Shown: positions 37,461 to 45,795, numbered from the stretch's first letter. The stretch: 62,903 nt of DNA from DATAXP01 sp036272935 (GCA_036272935.1 DATAXP010000137.1:1-62903), one strand, 5' to 3'. The notes: generated by a model from the letters alone, not told the origin. Numbers and translations: made by a program.

Positions 37461-38828
37461 ATGGCCCCGATGTATTATCTGCTGCCTTATCTGTTGAACG
37501 TCGTTTACGCTTGCCTTCTCGCGGTTGTGTGGCCGTGGTTGCTATACCAGGCCGTCACCAAGCGCAAGTACCGGGAAGGGTTCGCCGAGAAGTTTTTGGG
37601 GAGCGTGCCCGAGCGCTCCGGCGACGCACCGTGCTTGTGGCTGCACGCGGTGAGCGTCGGCGAGGTGAACCTGCTGGCCACGCTGCTCAAAGAGTTCCGT
37701 CGCCGGCATCCCGCGTGGCAGTGCGTCATTTCGACTACCACCATGACCGGCATGGCGCTGGCGCGGAAGAAGCACCGCGACCTGCTCTCGTTCTACTGCC
37801 CGTTGGACTTCTCTTGGGCGGTGCGGCGAGCGATGCGGCGCATGAGGCCCGATGTGCTCGCGCTGGCCGAGTTGGAAGTGTGGCCCAACCTGGTCCGCGC
37901 CGCCGGCGAGCACGGTGCCCGCGTGGCCATTTTCAACGGCCGGCTCAGCGAGAAGAGCTTCCGCGGCTATCTGCGGATCGCGCCGCTCGTGCGAACGACG
38001 CTGGCGCGCGTCGACATGGTGGCCTCGCAGAACCGCGAGTATGCCGAGCGGTTTGTCGCCCTGGGCGCGCGGCCCCACACAGTACACGTCACTGGCAGCA
38101 TGAAGTTCGACGGCGCGCAAACCGATCGCCGCAACGAGCAAACGCGGCGGCTCGCGGCCCTGGCGGGGATCACGCCGGATGAGATCGTGTTTCTCGCCGG
38201 CAGCACCCAAGAGCCGGAAGAGCAACTCGCCATCGAAGCGTTCAAGCAACTGGCGCCGCGTCATCCGCGGCTGCGGCTGATCATCGTGCCGCGCCATCCC
38301 GAGCGCTTCGACTCGGTGGCGGCCCTGCTCGTGGCCTCAGGCCTGCCGTGGCAACGGCGGTCGCGAATGGGCAATTCGGAATCGGGAATGGGGAATGGCA
38401 CTGCATTATTCCCCATTCCCCATTCCTCATTCCCCATTATTCTCGTCGATGCCGTCGGCGAACTCGGCGCCTGGTGGGGGACCGCTGCGATCGCCTTCGT
38501 CGGCGGCAGCCTGGGGCGACGCGGCGGGCAGAACATGATCGAGCCGGCCGCTTATGGCGCCGCGGTGGCGTTCGGCCCCAACACTTGGAACTTCCGCGAT
38601 ATCGTCGCGGCGCTCCTTGAGCACCAGGCAGCCGTCGTCGTCTACGATGGCGCGGAGCTGACGGCGTTCGTCGAGCGCTGCCTTGCACAACCCGATTTCG
38701 CGCAGACTCTCGGCATGCGGGCGCGTGAGTTCGTCGCCACGCAGCTTGGCGCCACCGCGCGCACCGTCGATCAGCTCGAGCCGTTGCTAGCGTTGCGGGC
38801 CGATGCCGCGCGTCGCCGCGCGGCGTGA
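37461..38828 (+). CDS. waaA: 3-deoxy-D-manno-octulosonic acid (KDO) transferase with in-frame repeat insertion
   Basis: 455 aa from ATG 37461. An N-terminal membrane anchor (YLLPYLLNVVYACLLAVVW) precedes the GT-B enzyme: REGFAEKFLG, LWLHAVSVGEVNLLATLL, STTTMTGMALA, LAELEVWPNLVRAA, IFNGRLSEKSFRGYLRIAPL, VTGSMKFD, VFLAGSTQEPEE, IIVPRHPERFD, FVGGSLGRRGGQNMIEPAAYG and GPNTWNFRDI. It adds KDO to lipid A on the cytoplasmic face, indicating a Gram-negative outer membrane. Residues about 301-328 (MGNSESGMGNG, FPIPHSSFPI) come from an in-frame GGGAATGGG palindrome; the family has a variable interdomain loop there, so the enzyme may still work. Confidence 0.93.
   Translation: MAPMYYLLPYLLNVVYACLLAVVWPWLLYQAVTKRKYREGFAEKFLGSVPERSGDAPCLWLHAVSVGEVNLLATLLKEFRRRHPAWQCVISTTTMTGMALARKKHRDLLSFYCPLDFSWAVRRAMRRMRPDVLALAELEVWPNLVRAAGEHGARVAIFNGRLSEKSFRGYLRIAPLVRTTLARVDMVASQNREYAERFVALGARPHTVHVTGSMKFDGAQTDRRNEQTRRLAALAGITPDEIVFLAGSTQEPEEQLAIEAFKQLAPRHPRLRLIIVPRHPERFDSVAALLVASGLPWQRRSRMGNSESGMGNGTALFPIPHSSFPIILVDAVGELGAWWGTAAIAFVGGSLGRRGGQNMIEPAAYGAAVAFGPNTWNFRDIVAALLEHQAAVVVYDGAELTAFVERCLAQPDFAQTLGMRAREFVATQLGATARTVDQLEPLLALRADAARRRAA
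38364..38443. repeat. two-armed GGGAATGG repeat inside waaA
   Basis: Left arm 38364-38398 holds GAATCGGGAATGGGGAATGG; right arm 38403-38443 holds CCCCATTCCCCATTCCTCAT, its inverse, around a 4-5 bp centre. The whole 80-bp element is open in the waaA frame. Confidence 0.85.
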
Positions 38829-38906
38829 TTACCCGGCACGAGCGGTTGACCGTTCTTTCTCCGTGCGGCACGATGGTGCTGAACGCTCGACGCACGGAAG
38901 GTTTCG

Positions 38907-39779
38907 ATGCCCACGCAATTCACGGTCCTGGCCAGCGGCAGTTCGGGAAATGCCAGCCTGCTGGAAGCCCACGGCTTCGGCCTGCTGATCGACGCCGGCC
39001 TTGGTCCTCGGCAACTGGTTGGCCGCCTGCGCGAAGCGGGCAGCTCGATCGACCGCGTCCACGCGCTGGTGCTCACGCACACGCACAGCGACCATTGGCG
39101 CGACGGCACGCTGGCCATGGTGCGCCGTCGTCGGCTGCCGGTGTACCTGCACGCCGCGCATGTGCGGTTCCTGCAATCGGTCGGCTGCGCCGAGATCGCC
39201 ATGCTGCATGCCGCGCGGCTGCTGCGCGTGTACGAACCTGGGCGATGGTTGTCGCTGACCAGCGGGCTGCGTTGCCTGCCGGTGCCCGTGTCGCACGACG
39301 GCGGGCCGACATTTGGCTTCCGCTTCGAGGGGGCTGCCGACCTGTTCGGCAACGCGTGGTCTGCCGCGTACTTCGCCGATCTCGGCACGTGGAGCGACGA
39401 AATCGCCCAGGCGACCGTCGACGTCGACCTGCTGGCCCTGGAATTCAACCACGACGTCGAGATGCAGCGCGTCAGCGGCCGGCCGTGGCACTTGATCAAC
39501 CGCTGTCTCGGCGACGACGGTCACCTGTCGAACGAGCAGGCCGCGAACTTGCTTCGTGAATCGATCACGCGCTCCCAGAGCGGCCGGCTCCTGCACTTGG
39601 TGCAACTGCATCTGAGTCGCCAGTGCAACGAGCCAACACTGGCGCTGCGGGCGGCGTGCGAGGCGCTGCGGGCCGTGAGCGTCGAGGCGGCAATTCACAC
39701 CGCCTGGCAAGACCGCCCAACGGCAACACTCGCCTGGGGCGCTGTCGTCGCGACCGCGGCCGCCGATCGCTGCGCGTAG
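38907..39779 (+). CDS. MBL-fold hydrolase, WalJ/YycJ-like
   Basis: 290 aa from ATG 38907. FTVLASGSSGNASLLEAHGFGLLIDAGLGPRQL is the YycJ-type N-terminus, followed by LVLTHTHSDHWRDGTLAMV (HxHxDH), PVPVSHDGGPTFGFRFEG, AYFADLGTWSD, LLALEFNHDVEM and LVQLHLSRQCNEP. Relatives are DNA exonuclease-type or uncharacterised MBL proteins. It is 78 bp after waaA. Confidence 0.88.
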   Translation: MPTQFTVLASGSSGNASLLEAHGFGLLIDAGLGPRQLVGRLREAGSSIDRVHALVLTHTHSDHWRDGTLAMVRRRRLPVYLHAAHVRFLQSVGCAEIAMLHAARLLRVYEPGRWLSLTSGLRCLPVPVSHDGGPTFGFRFEGAADLFGNAWSAAYFADLGTWSDEIAQATVDVDLLALEFNHDVEMQRVSGRPWHLINRCLGDDGHLSNEQAANLLRESITRSQSGRLLHLVQLHLSRQCNEPTLALRAACEALRAVSVEAAIHTAWQDRPTATLAWGAVVATAAADRCA

Positions 39780-39844
39780 CTCAGCAAGCACCTCGCCATC
39801 GCTTGCCTCTTCGCGGCGCTACTGTACCCTCGTACAATGCGGCC

Positions 39845-40582
39845 ATGGTCTTCCCGCTATCCGACGACAACAGCCAGGTCCGCACGGTGCCGGTGATCAA
39901 CTACGCGATCATCGTGCTGAACGTCCTGGTGTTCGTGTTCCTGCAAGGGCTCGGCCAGAACAACAACTTCACTTACGCCTATGCCTGTGTGCCGGAAGAG
40001 ATCCTCACCGGCCGCGACATCACGACCGACGACCGCATCGTCACCGAGCCGATCACGGGTGAAAAGTACGAAGCTCCCGGCCTGCGGCCGACGCCGATTC
40101 CCGTGTGGTTCACCATCCTCACGTCGATGTTCATGCACGGCGGCATTGCCCACATTGCCGGCAACATGTGGTTCCTGTGGATCTTCGGCGACAACATCGA
40201 AGACGACCTGGGGCACGGCCGCTATCTGGCGTTCTACCTGGTGTGCGGCATCGTCGCGGCGCTGGCCCACGTGTTCGCCAGTGCCGGTGGGCCAAACGAG
40301 ATGGTGCCAACGCTGGGTGCGTCGGGCGCGATCTCCGGCGTGCTGGGGGCCTACATGGTGATGCACGCCACGCAGCGAGTGCGCGTGATCTTGTTCCGGA
40401 TACTCACCGACGTGCCGGCCTACGTGGCCGTCGGCATTTGGTTCGCGTTCCAGTTGATCAGCGGCCTGGGAATGCTCGGCAGCAATTCACAAGCCGGCGG
40501 CGTCGCCTACGCCGCCCACGTCGGCGGCTTCGTCGCGGGGCTAGTGCTCATCAAGCCGTTCATGTTCGGGCACATCAGGTGA
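39845..40582 (+). CDS. rhomboid-family intramembrane serine protease
   Basis: 245 aa from ATG 39845. Six or seven hydrophobic segments. The catalytic dyad is Ser160 in TLGASGAISGVLGAY and His225 in AYAAHVGGF; the H98-H103-N107 cluster (MHGGIAHIAGNMWFLWIFG) forms the oxyanion pocket. It cleaves membrane proteins within the bilayer; substrates unknown. A TACAAT box lies only 6 bp before the ATG (39833-39838), so the transcript may be leaderless. Confidence 0.92.
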   Translation: MVFPLSDDNSQVRTVPVINYAIIVLNVLVFVFLQGLGQNNNFTYAYACVPEEILTGRDITTDDRIVTEPITGEKYEAPGLRPTPIPVWFTILTSMFMHGGIAHIAGNMWFLWIFGDNIEDDLGHGRYLAFYLVCGIVAALAHVFASAGGPNEMVPTLGASGAISGVLGAYMVMHATQRVRVILFRILTDVPAYVAVGIWFAFQLISGLGMLGSNSQAGGVAYAAHVGGFVAGLVLIKPFMFGHIR

Positions 40583-40622
40583 GTGCGCAGTCGTCGCGTA
40601 CTGGCAATCTTCGCTACGAAAC

Positions 40623-40835
40623 CTACGCGTAGAGCAAGCGACCACGTGGCGGTGGAATCGGGCGTCGAAGTTCGCGGGCGGTTTCGATCCACTGGTTGAT
40701 CACCATCTCCGCGTCCGCCAACGCCTCTTGGTATGTCGCTCCGTCAGCCGCGCAGCCAGGCAACTCCGGCACCTCAGCGATGAACGCCTCGTCGTCCTTG
40801 CTCCAATACAGGATGATCTCGTACTTCACATCCAT
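40623..40835 (-). CDS. HicB-like antitoxin
   Basis: 70 aa from ATG 40835 (an in-frame start at 40859 would add 8 residues). YEIILYWSKDDEAFIAEVPELPGCAADGATYQEALADAEMVINQWIETAREL is the partial-RNase-H HicB fold (EVPELPGC is the signature). It follows the HicA-like gene by 47 bp on the same strand, in the common hicA-hicB order. It would neutralise HicA. Confidence 0.9.
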   Translation of the reverse strand: MDVKYEIILYWSKDDEAFIAEVPELPGCAADGATYQEALADAEMVINQWIETARELRRPIPPPRGRLLYA

Positions 40836-40882
40836 CGATAAGCTCCCGTCAGACACCATTGATAGCCCAACAATCGTGAGGA

Positions 40883-41140
40883 TTAGTCAGATTGGCGTTC
40901 CTCCGATTCGTCCTCGCCTGGGAGTCGGTATGCGGTCAAAACTCCTCGAACCTGTTTCACCTGGTACGGCTTGGCTTTGCCGCCGCGCGGTTGAAGATTC
41001 AGAATCTCAGCAACCCCGTCTCTTGTAAATATATGGTGATCCCCGCGAATTCGCTCCGCAAATCCGAAATGCGTCAGCAACGAGCGCAGGTCATCGAACC
41101 GGATATTCGCATCCGAAGTGCCTCGTAAAACTCGACTCAG
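40883..41140 (-). CDS. HicA-like mRNA interferase toxin, non-standard start
   Basis: The frame has the full HicA double-stranded-RNA-binding-like fold: LSRVLRGTSDANIRFDDLRSLLTHFGFAERIRGDHHIFTRDGV, then ILNLQPRGGKAKPYQVKQVRGVL, with the catalytic His in GDHHIF. No ATG, GTG or TTG exists at the N-terminus: the codons after an in-frame TAG (41147-41149) are CGA ACG CTG. CTG 41140 or ACG 41143 (possibly a mutated ATG) are the only near-start codons; an internal TTG at 41080 would remove 20 residues of the first strand and helix. It may be poorly translated or silent. Confidence 0.75.
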   Translation of the reverse strand: MSRVLRGTSDANIRFDDLRSLLTHFGFAERIRGDHHIFTRDGVAEILNLQPRGGKAKPYQVKQVRGVLTAYRLPGEDESEERQSD

Positions 41141-41191
41141 CGTTCGCTAAACCTTGCCCAATCCAATCGCTCCTACGTCGTCGAATCCGCT

Positions 41192-41989
41192 TCATCCCGA
41201 CAGCCGCTCGGAGTTCTCATGGGTGATCGCCGTCAACTGCCCGCCGGCAAGCGATGATTCGCGCAGCTTGAGCACGGCCGATTCGTAGTAGAAGAACGGG
41301 AAGTGCGAGCCGAACAGCACGCGGTCGAGCGGCACGTATTTCAGCAGCCGCTCGATTCCCGCGACGTTTTCGAGCATTGCCAGTTCAAAATACACTTGCC
41401 CGGCGCTGGCCAGCTTGTCGGATTGCTCGACGCGCAGCGAGCGGAACGCGTTGAGCATCACGACGCGCAGCCGCGGCAAGCCCTTCAGCACCTCGACCAG
41501 CGGCAGCGCGTCAACGTGCGGCACCTGTACCAGTGCCGGCTGAGTACGCTCGTCTTCCATGCTCAAGGCGATCTGCACGACAAGAGCGCGCTCGTCGGCC
41601 ACGGCCAGCAACTCGGCCAGCGCCGGATCGTCGAGCTTGTAGCCGTGATAGTTCGGGTGCAGGCGGATGCCGGGCATATGGTGCTTCTCGTGGCACCGTG
41701 CCAGGTCGTCGTTCCAGGCGGGCAGCTTCGGGTTGATCGAACCGAACGGGACCAGACGTTGACTGCCGCTTGCGGCATAGCACGCCGCGGCCAGGCGTTC
41801 ATTGACCGCCGCCAGGTCGCGCTGCCAAAGGCCATCGAAGCTGCCGCACCAGGCTTGCCGCACACCGTGCTCATCAAGCTTGGCCACGAGTTGCTCGGGC
41901 GTATCGCCGTACAGCCGGCGGAACGGCCAGCGCTCCAGATACACGTTCACGTCGACCAACGGCACATCGACGCCCAGCGGCGAGGTCAT
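41192..41989 (-). CDS. amidohydrolase-family protein (second of pair)
   Basis: 265 aa from ATG 41989, overlapping the previous gene by ATGA. VPLVDVNVYLERWPFRRL replaces the usual HxH near the first strand (only partly conserved), then MPGIRLHPNYHGYKL, VVQIALSMEDERTQ, RLRVVMLNAFRSL, and RVLFGSHFPFFYYESAVLKL near the C-terminus, the TIM-barrel pattern of amidohydrolase-2 proteins. The degenerate first metal motif makes catalysis uncertain. It is coupled to a paralogous gene. Confidence 0.8.
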   Translation of the reverse strand: MTSPLGVDVPLVDVNVYLERWPFRRLYGDTPEQLVAKLDEHGVRQAWCGSFDGLWQRDLAAVNERLAAACYAASGSQRLVPFGSINPKLPAWNDDLARCHEKHHMPGIRLHPNYHGYKLDDPALAELLAVADERALVVQIALSMEDERTQPALVQVPHVDALPLVEVLKGLPRLRVVMLNAFRSLRVEQSDKLASAGQVYFELAMLENVAGIERLLKYVPLDRVLFGSHFPFFYYESAVLKLRESSLAGGQLTAITHENSERLSG

Positions 41990-42771
41990 GCATCGATCCC
42001 TTTGGCCTTGAGGATTGGCAACATCAAGCGGCGCAGGTTCTGTCCCAGGATCTGCTGCTTCGCTTCTTCGGGGATGCGTGCGCCGAACACCTTGGCCAGT
42101 TGCGACGAGAAGCTGCGGCCGCCGGCATCGCTGCCATAGATGATCCGTTCCGCCCCCAGCTCGCGGTACGCCATTTCGGTCATGCCGTTGGTGGGATCGC
42201 TGCCGGCCAGGTCGATCGAGATGTTCGGCTGGTCGCGCACGGTGCGGATGCCCAGCTCCCAGGTGCCGCCGGTGTGGCCGCAGATGAAATGGATCTTGGG
42301 GTGCCGCCGCGCCAGCGTCACCAGGTCGGCCGGGGTCGATTCGCCGGGATAGTTGCCGCCGTCGGTCTTGATCCAGGTGTGCTGGAAGATGACCGCCCGC
42401 AGCTCGGCGGCACGCAGGACGATCGAGTCGATTTCGACCTCGTTGCAGTGCCGGGCGACCCATAGCTTGATGCCGACCATCGGTCCGTGGGCAACGCAGC
42501 GATCGATCTCGGCCAGGCTCGCCTCGGGATGCTCGGCGCTGACGTACACGAAGCCGAACGCCCGGTCGTGCCAGTGCTCGAGTGCCCGCAGCACCATGTC
42601 GTTTTCTTGGCGCAGCCGCTCGGGCGTGGGGTTGCGCGTGTAGGGCCAGCCCATGTAGATGCACAACCGGTCGATGCCGACGCGGTCGGCGCAGGCCAGC
42701 AACTGGGCCATCCGCTCCTCGGGCGTGCGGCCGTTGACGCCGGTCAGATGGCAGTGCAGGTCCCAGATCAT
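41986..42771 (-). CDS. amidohydrolase-family protein (first of pair)
   Basis: 261 aa from ATG 42771. Metal motif IWDLHCHLTG (HxH) near the N-terminus, MVGIKLWVARHC, AVIFQHTWIKTDGG, KIHFICGHTGGTWE (His ligand) and IIYGSDAGGRSF (last Asp). This matches amidohydrolase-2 (PF04909) TIM barrels that act on decarboxylation or C-N/C-O hydrolysis of small molecules; substrate unknown. It is translationally coupled to a more degenerate homologue, suggesting a heteromer or sequential steps. It is divergent from the nuo operon. Confidence 0.85.
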   Translation of the reverse strand: MIWDLHCHLTGVNGRTPEERMAQLLACADRVGIDRLCIYMGWPYTRNPTPERLRQENDMVLRALEHWHDRAFGFVYVSAEHPEASLAEIDRCVAHGPMVGIKLWVARHCNEVEIDSIVLRAAELRAVIFQHTWIKTDGGNYPGESTPADLVTLARRHPKIHFICGHTGGTWELGIRTVRDQPNISIDLAGSDPTNGMTEMAYRELGAERIIYGSDAGGRSFSSQLAKVFGARIPEEAKQQILGQNLRRLMLPILKAKGIDA

Positions 42772-42847
42772 GCAAGCATCATAATGCCCGCTGCGACCAG
42801 CCATACTCCTCCGTTTGGTGATCGGCTTCGCCGGGACATCCCCCTGC

Positions 42848-42876
42848 TTGACCATGCCTCGGACCGCCAGTAGGAT
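42848..42876 (+). promoter_or_regulatory. candidate promoter of the nuo operon
   Basis: TTGACC (42848-42853), 17-nt spacer, TAGGAT (42871-42876). The first is 5/6, the second 4/6 match. It lies about 140 bp before nuoA. Confidence 0.45.
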
Positions 42877-42884
42877 TCGGTTCC

Positions 42885-42910
42885 AAACCGACAGCCGTCG
42901 GTTTTCTTTT
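42885..42910 (+). terminator. terminator-like hairpin in the nuo leader
   Basis: Perfect 8-bp stem AAACCGAC-AGCC-GTCGGTTT (42885-42904) followed by TCTTTT. It lies directly after the candidate promoter and before nuoA, with no plus-strand gene in front of it, so an attenuator role is possible. Confidence 0.5.
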
Positions 42911-42918
42911 GGCCCGGG

Positions 42919-42938
42919 TTTGTGAAACCCTTCACAAA
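42919..42938. promoter_or_regulatory. CRP/FNR-type palindrome upstream of nuoA
   Basis: TTTGTGAAACCCTTCACAAA is a perfect 20-bp palindrome with the TGTGA-N6-TCACA layout that CRP-family regulators bind. It lies 77 bp before the nuoA start codon, downstream of the candidate promoter. Confidence 0.55.
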
Positions 42939-43014
42939 GTCGGTCCCGAAATGGGCGCGCCGGCTCCGGCAAATTTGGGAGTCGCCGCCGTGAGCTGTTC
43001 GCGGAAGGCTTTTC

Positions 43015-43410
43015 ATGCAGCCGGCGATTCCAATCTTCTTGTTCGTCGCGTGTGCCACCGGGCTGAGCATCGGCCTTTTGGCACTGTCATTCGCCGTGGG
43101 GCCGCGAAAGACCACCCGGGTCAAGGAAATGCCGTACGAAAGCGGCATGAACCCGATCCACGACACCCGCCGCCGGTTCGACGTGCGGTTTCACCTGGTG
43201 GCGATCGCGTTCCTGCTGTTCGATGTTGAAGTGTTGTTCCTTTATCCCTGGGCGGTGGCCGATCGTAACCCGGCGGGGGTGGACCGGGCCGTTGAGCTGG
43301 GGCTGGTCGCGGGGCGGAACCTGGTGTTTGCCGAGGCGATGATCTTTATCGCCCTGCTGTTTGCCGGGTTCGTGTATGCCTGGCGGCGAGGAGTGTTCCG
43401 ATGGCGCTAG
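43015..43410 (+). CDS. nuoA: NADH-quinone oxidoreductase subunit A
   Basis: 131 aa from ATG 43015. Three membrane helices, with the conserved loop KEMPYESGMNPI and FHLVAIAFLLFDVEVLFLYPWA characteristic of NuoA. It is a core membrane subunit of complex I near the quinone channel. It overlaps nuoB by 10 bp. First gene of the nuo run. Confidence 0.95.
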   Translation: MQPAIPIFLFVACATGLSIGLLALSFAVGPRKTTRVKEMPYESGMNPIHDTRRRFDVRFHLVAIAFLLFDVEVLFLYPWAVADRNPAGVDRAVELGLVAGRNLVFAEAMIFIALLFAGFVYAWRRGVFRWR

Positions 43411-43982
43411 GCTCGCCTAAAAATATGCTAGACCTGCCGGAAAACGTGGTGGTCAGCAAGCTCGATGCCCTGGCCAGTTGGTGTCGCAAGAACAGCCTGT
43501 GGCCGATGCCGTTCGCCACCGCCTGCTGCGGTATCGAACTGATGGCGACCGGCGCGAGCCGGCACGACTTGGCGCGGTTCGGCGCCGAGGTGTTCCGCTT
43601 CAGCCCTCGGCAGTGCGACCTGATGATCGTCGCCGGCCGCGTGGTGATGAAGATGATGCCGGTGCTCGAGCGCATCTGGCAGCAGATGAACGAACCGAAG
43701 TGGTGCATCTCGATGGGGGCCTGCGCAAGCACCGGCGGCGTGTTCGACACGTACTCGGTCGTGCAGGGGATCGACCGTTTCATTCCCGTCGACATGTACG
43801 TCCCCGGCTGCCCGCCGCGTCCCGAGCAACTGATTCAATCGATCATCGACCTGCAGGACAAGATTCAACGCGAAGGCACGGTCAGCGGCAAGGAATTCAA
43901 CCTGCCGGCACGGCAGGAGCGCAAGCGCTCGCTAGTCGAGCTGCCGGTGATCCAGGCCCCGATGCACATGCACACAAGGTAG
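43401..43982 (+). CDS. nuoB: NADH-quinone oxidoreductase subunit B
   Basis: 193 aa from ATG 43401. Carries the N2 iron-sulfur cluster: adjacent Cys in FATACCGIELMATG, then MGACASTGG and VDMYVPGCPPRPEQL (the remaining two ligands). It passes electrons to quinone. The stop is followed at once by a palindromic repeat before nuoC. Confidence 0.96.
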   Translation: MALGSPKNMLDLPENVVVSKLDALASWCRKNSLWPMPFATACCGIELMATGASRHDLARFGAEVFRFSPRQCDLMIVAGRVVMKMMPVLERIWQQMNEPKWCISMGACASTGGVFDTYSVVQGIDRFIPVDMYVPGCPPRPEQLIQSIIDLQDKIQREGTVSGKEFNLPARQERKRSLVELPVIQAPMHMHTR

Positions 43983-43983
43983 G

Positions 43984-44056
43984 AGAATGCAGAATGATGA
44001 AGGATGAATGATGAATGCCGCAACTTCTGCATTCATCATTCATCCTTCTGCATTAA
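43984..44056. repeat. two-armed GAATGATGAA repeat between nuoB and nuoC
   Basis: Left arm 43984-44018 (AGAATGCAGAATGATGAAGG and GATGAATGATGAATGC), right arm about 44024-44056 (CTGCATTCATCATTCATCC and on), inverted around a 5-bp centre. It starts 1 base after the nuoB TAG and ends 3 bases before the nuoC ATG, filling the whole gap. Confidence 0.85.
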
Positions 44057-44059
44057 CAA

Positions 44060-44563
44060 ATGGCCGGGACGAAGCCTGAAACCATTGCCGCGCTCAAGAG
44101 CGCGTATCCGCACCTCGCCACCAGCGAGTTCCGCGGGGCGACGCGCGTCGTCGTGCCGCGCGACGACCTGGTCGCAGTGATGAGCATCCTGCGCGATGAG
44201 CGCAGCTTCGACTACCTGGTCGATGTCACTTGCGTCGACTATCTGCACTACGACGGCGCGACCGATCGCTTCGGTTTGGTGTACCTGCTGGCCTCGACCA
44301 CGACCAACGAACGCCTCACGGTGCGCGTGTTCGTGAACGAGCCCGACCTGACCGTGCCCTCGATGACGCACCGGTGGGAAGGGGCCAACTGGATGGAGCG
44401 CGAAGTGTTCGACATGTTCGGCATCGTGTTCGCCGGGCATCCGGATCATCGCCGCATCCTCATGCCCGACGACGCCACCTGCTTCCCGCTGCGCAAGGAC
44501 TACCCGCTGCAAGGCCGCGGCGAGCGACATAATCTGCCGGTGCTGACGCGGGAGAACAGCTAG
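44060..44563 (+). CDS. nuoC: NADH-quinone oxidoreductase subunit C
   Basis: 167 aa from ATG 44060. The 30-kDa subunit signature is ANWMEREVFDMFGIVFAGHPDHRRILMPDD, preceded by DYLVDVTCVDYLHY and the fold of the hydrophilic arm. It is a separate gene, not fused with nuoD. It ends 2 bp before nuoD. Confidence 0.95.
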   Translation: MAGTKPETIAALKSAYPHLATSEFRGATRVVVPRDDLVAVMSILRDERSFDYLVDVTCVDYLHYDGATDRFGLVYLLASTTTNERLTVRVFVNEPDLTVPSMTHRWEGANWMEREVFDMFGIVFAGHPDHRRILMPDDATCFPLRKDYPLQGRGERHNLPVLTRENS

Positions 44564-44565
44564 CG

Positions 44566-45795
44566 ATGCCCATTTCCCTTGCCGACGTTCAGACCCACGA
44601 TCTCGCCCATGATGAGGCGCAGGACTATTTGTGGACGCTGAACTTCGGTCCGCAGCACCCCGCCACGCACACCACGCTGCGCATCGTGCTGAAGCTCGAC
44701 GGCGAGCGCGTTGTCGACGCGATGCCCGACATCGGCTACCTGCACTCGGGCTTCGAGAAACTCGGCGAGCATCTCGACTACAACCAGTACGTCACAGTCA
44801 CCGACCGGATGAACTACATCTCGCCGATGGCCAACAACATCGCCTGGCACACGGCGGTCGAAAAGTTGCTGGGGATCGAGCTCACGCCGCGCTGCCGCTG
44901 GGTGCGCACGCTGATCGCCGAGCTGTCGCGGATCAGCGATCATCTGCTGTGCAACGGCGCGGTCGGGCTCGATACCGGTGCGTTCACGTACTTCCTGTAC
45001 GCTTTCAATCGCCGTGAGGACTTGTACGACATCTTCGAAGCGCTGTGCGGTGCGCGGTTCACCAATAGCTGGACGCGCGTCGGCGGGGCGATGTACGACA
45101 TCACGCCGGTGACGATCGAAAAGATCCGCACTTTCGTGCGCACGATGCCCAAAACGCTCGACGACATGGATCGGCTGCTCAACCGCAATCGCATCTTCGT
45201 CGACCGCACGAAGGGCGTGGGCATTCTGAGCAAGGAAAAGGCGGTCAACTACAGCAGCTCGGGGCCGATCGCTCGGGCCAGCGGCGTGACGCGCGATCTG
45301 CGCAAGGACGAGCCGTACCTGGCCTACGCCGATCTGGATTTCAACATCTGTTGCGCCAGCGCCGGCGACTGCTTCGCCCGCTACCTGGTGCGCAACGCCG
45401 AGATGCGCGAGAGCCTGAAGATGGTCGCCCAACTGGTCGAGAACATCCCGGCCGGACCGATGAACGTCGGCATCGACGAGCGGACCACGCTGCCTGATAA
45501 GAAGGCGGTGTATTCGACGATCGAAGGGACCATCTCGCACTTCGAGCTGGTGATGACCAACCGCGGCTTCGAAGTGCCGCACGACGAGGTGTACGCAGCC
45601 AACGAGACGGCCAACGGCGAGCTGGGCTTCTACCTGGCCGGCGACGGCAGCAACCGCGCGTATCGGGCGCGTTGCAGGCCGCCGTCGTACATCCACTTCG
45701 CGCTGTTCCCATACCTGATCAAAGGGCACACGCTCAGCGACGTCGTCGCAGTGCTCGGCAGCCTGAACATCATCGCCGCGGAGCTGGACCGATGA
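44566..45795 (+). CDS. nuoD: NADH-quinone oxidoreductase subunit D
   Basis: 409 aa from ATG 44566. Signatures of the 49-kDa quinone-site subunit: NFGPQHPATHTTLRIVLKLDGE, IGYLHSGFEKLGEH, DRMNYISPMANN, and the C-terminal RCRPPSYIHFALFPYLIKGHTLSDVVAVLGSLNIIAAELDR. It forms the quinone pocket with NuoB. Its TGA overlaps the start of a beta-helix gene (ATGA). Confidence 0.96.
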   Translation: MPISLADVQTHDLAHDEAQDYLWTLNFGPQHPATHTTLRIVLKLDGERVVDAMPDIGYLHSGFEKLGEHLDYNQYVTVTDRMNYISPMANNIAWHTAVEKLLGIELTPRCRWVRTLIAELSRISDHLLCNGAVGLDTGAFTYFLYAFNRREDLYDIFEALCGARFTNSWTRVGGAMYDITPVTIEKIRTFVRTMPKTLDDMDRLLNRNRIFVDRTKGVGILSKEKAVNYSSSGPIARASGVTRDLRKDEPYLAYADLDFNICCASAGDCFARYLVRNAEMRESLKMVAQLVENIPAGPMNVGIDERTTLPDKKAVYSTIEGTISHFELVMTNRGFEVPHDEVYAANETANGELGFYLAGDGSNRAYRARCRPPSYIHFALFPYLIKGHTLSDVVAVLGSLNIIAAELDR

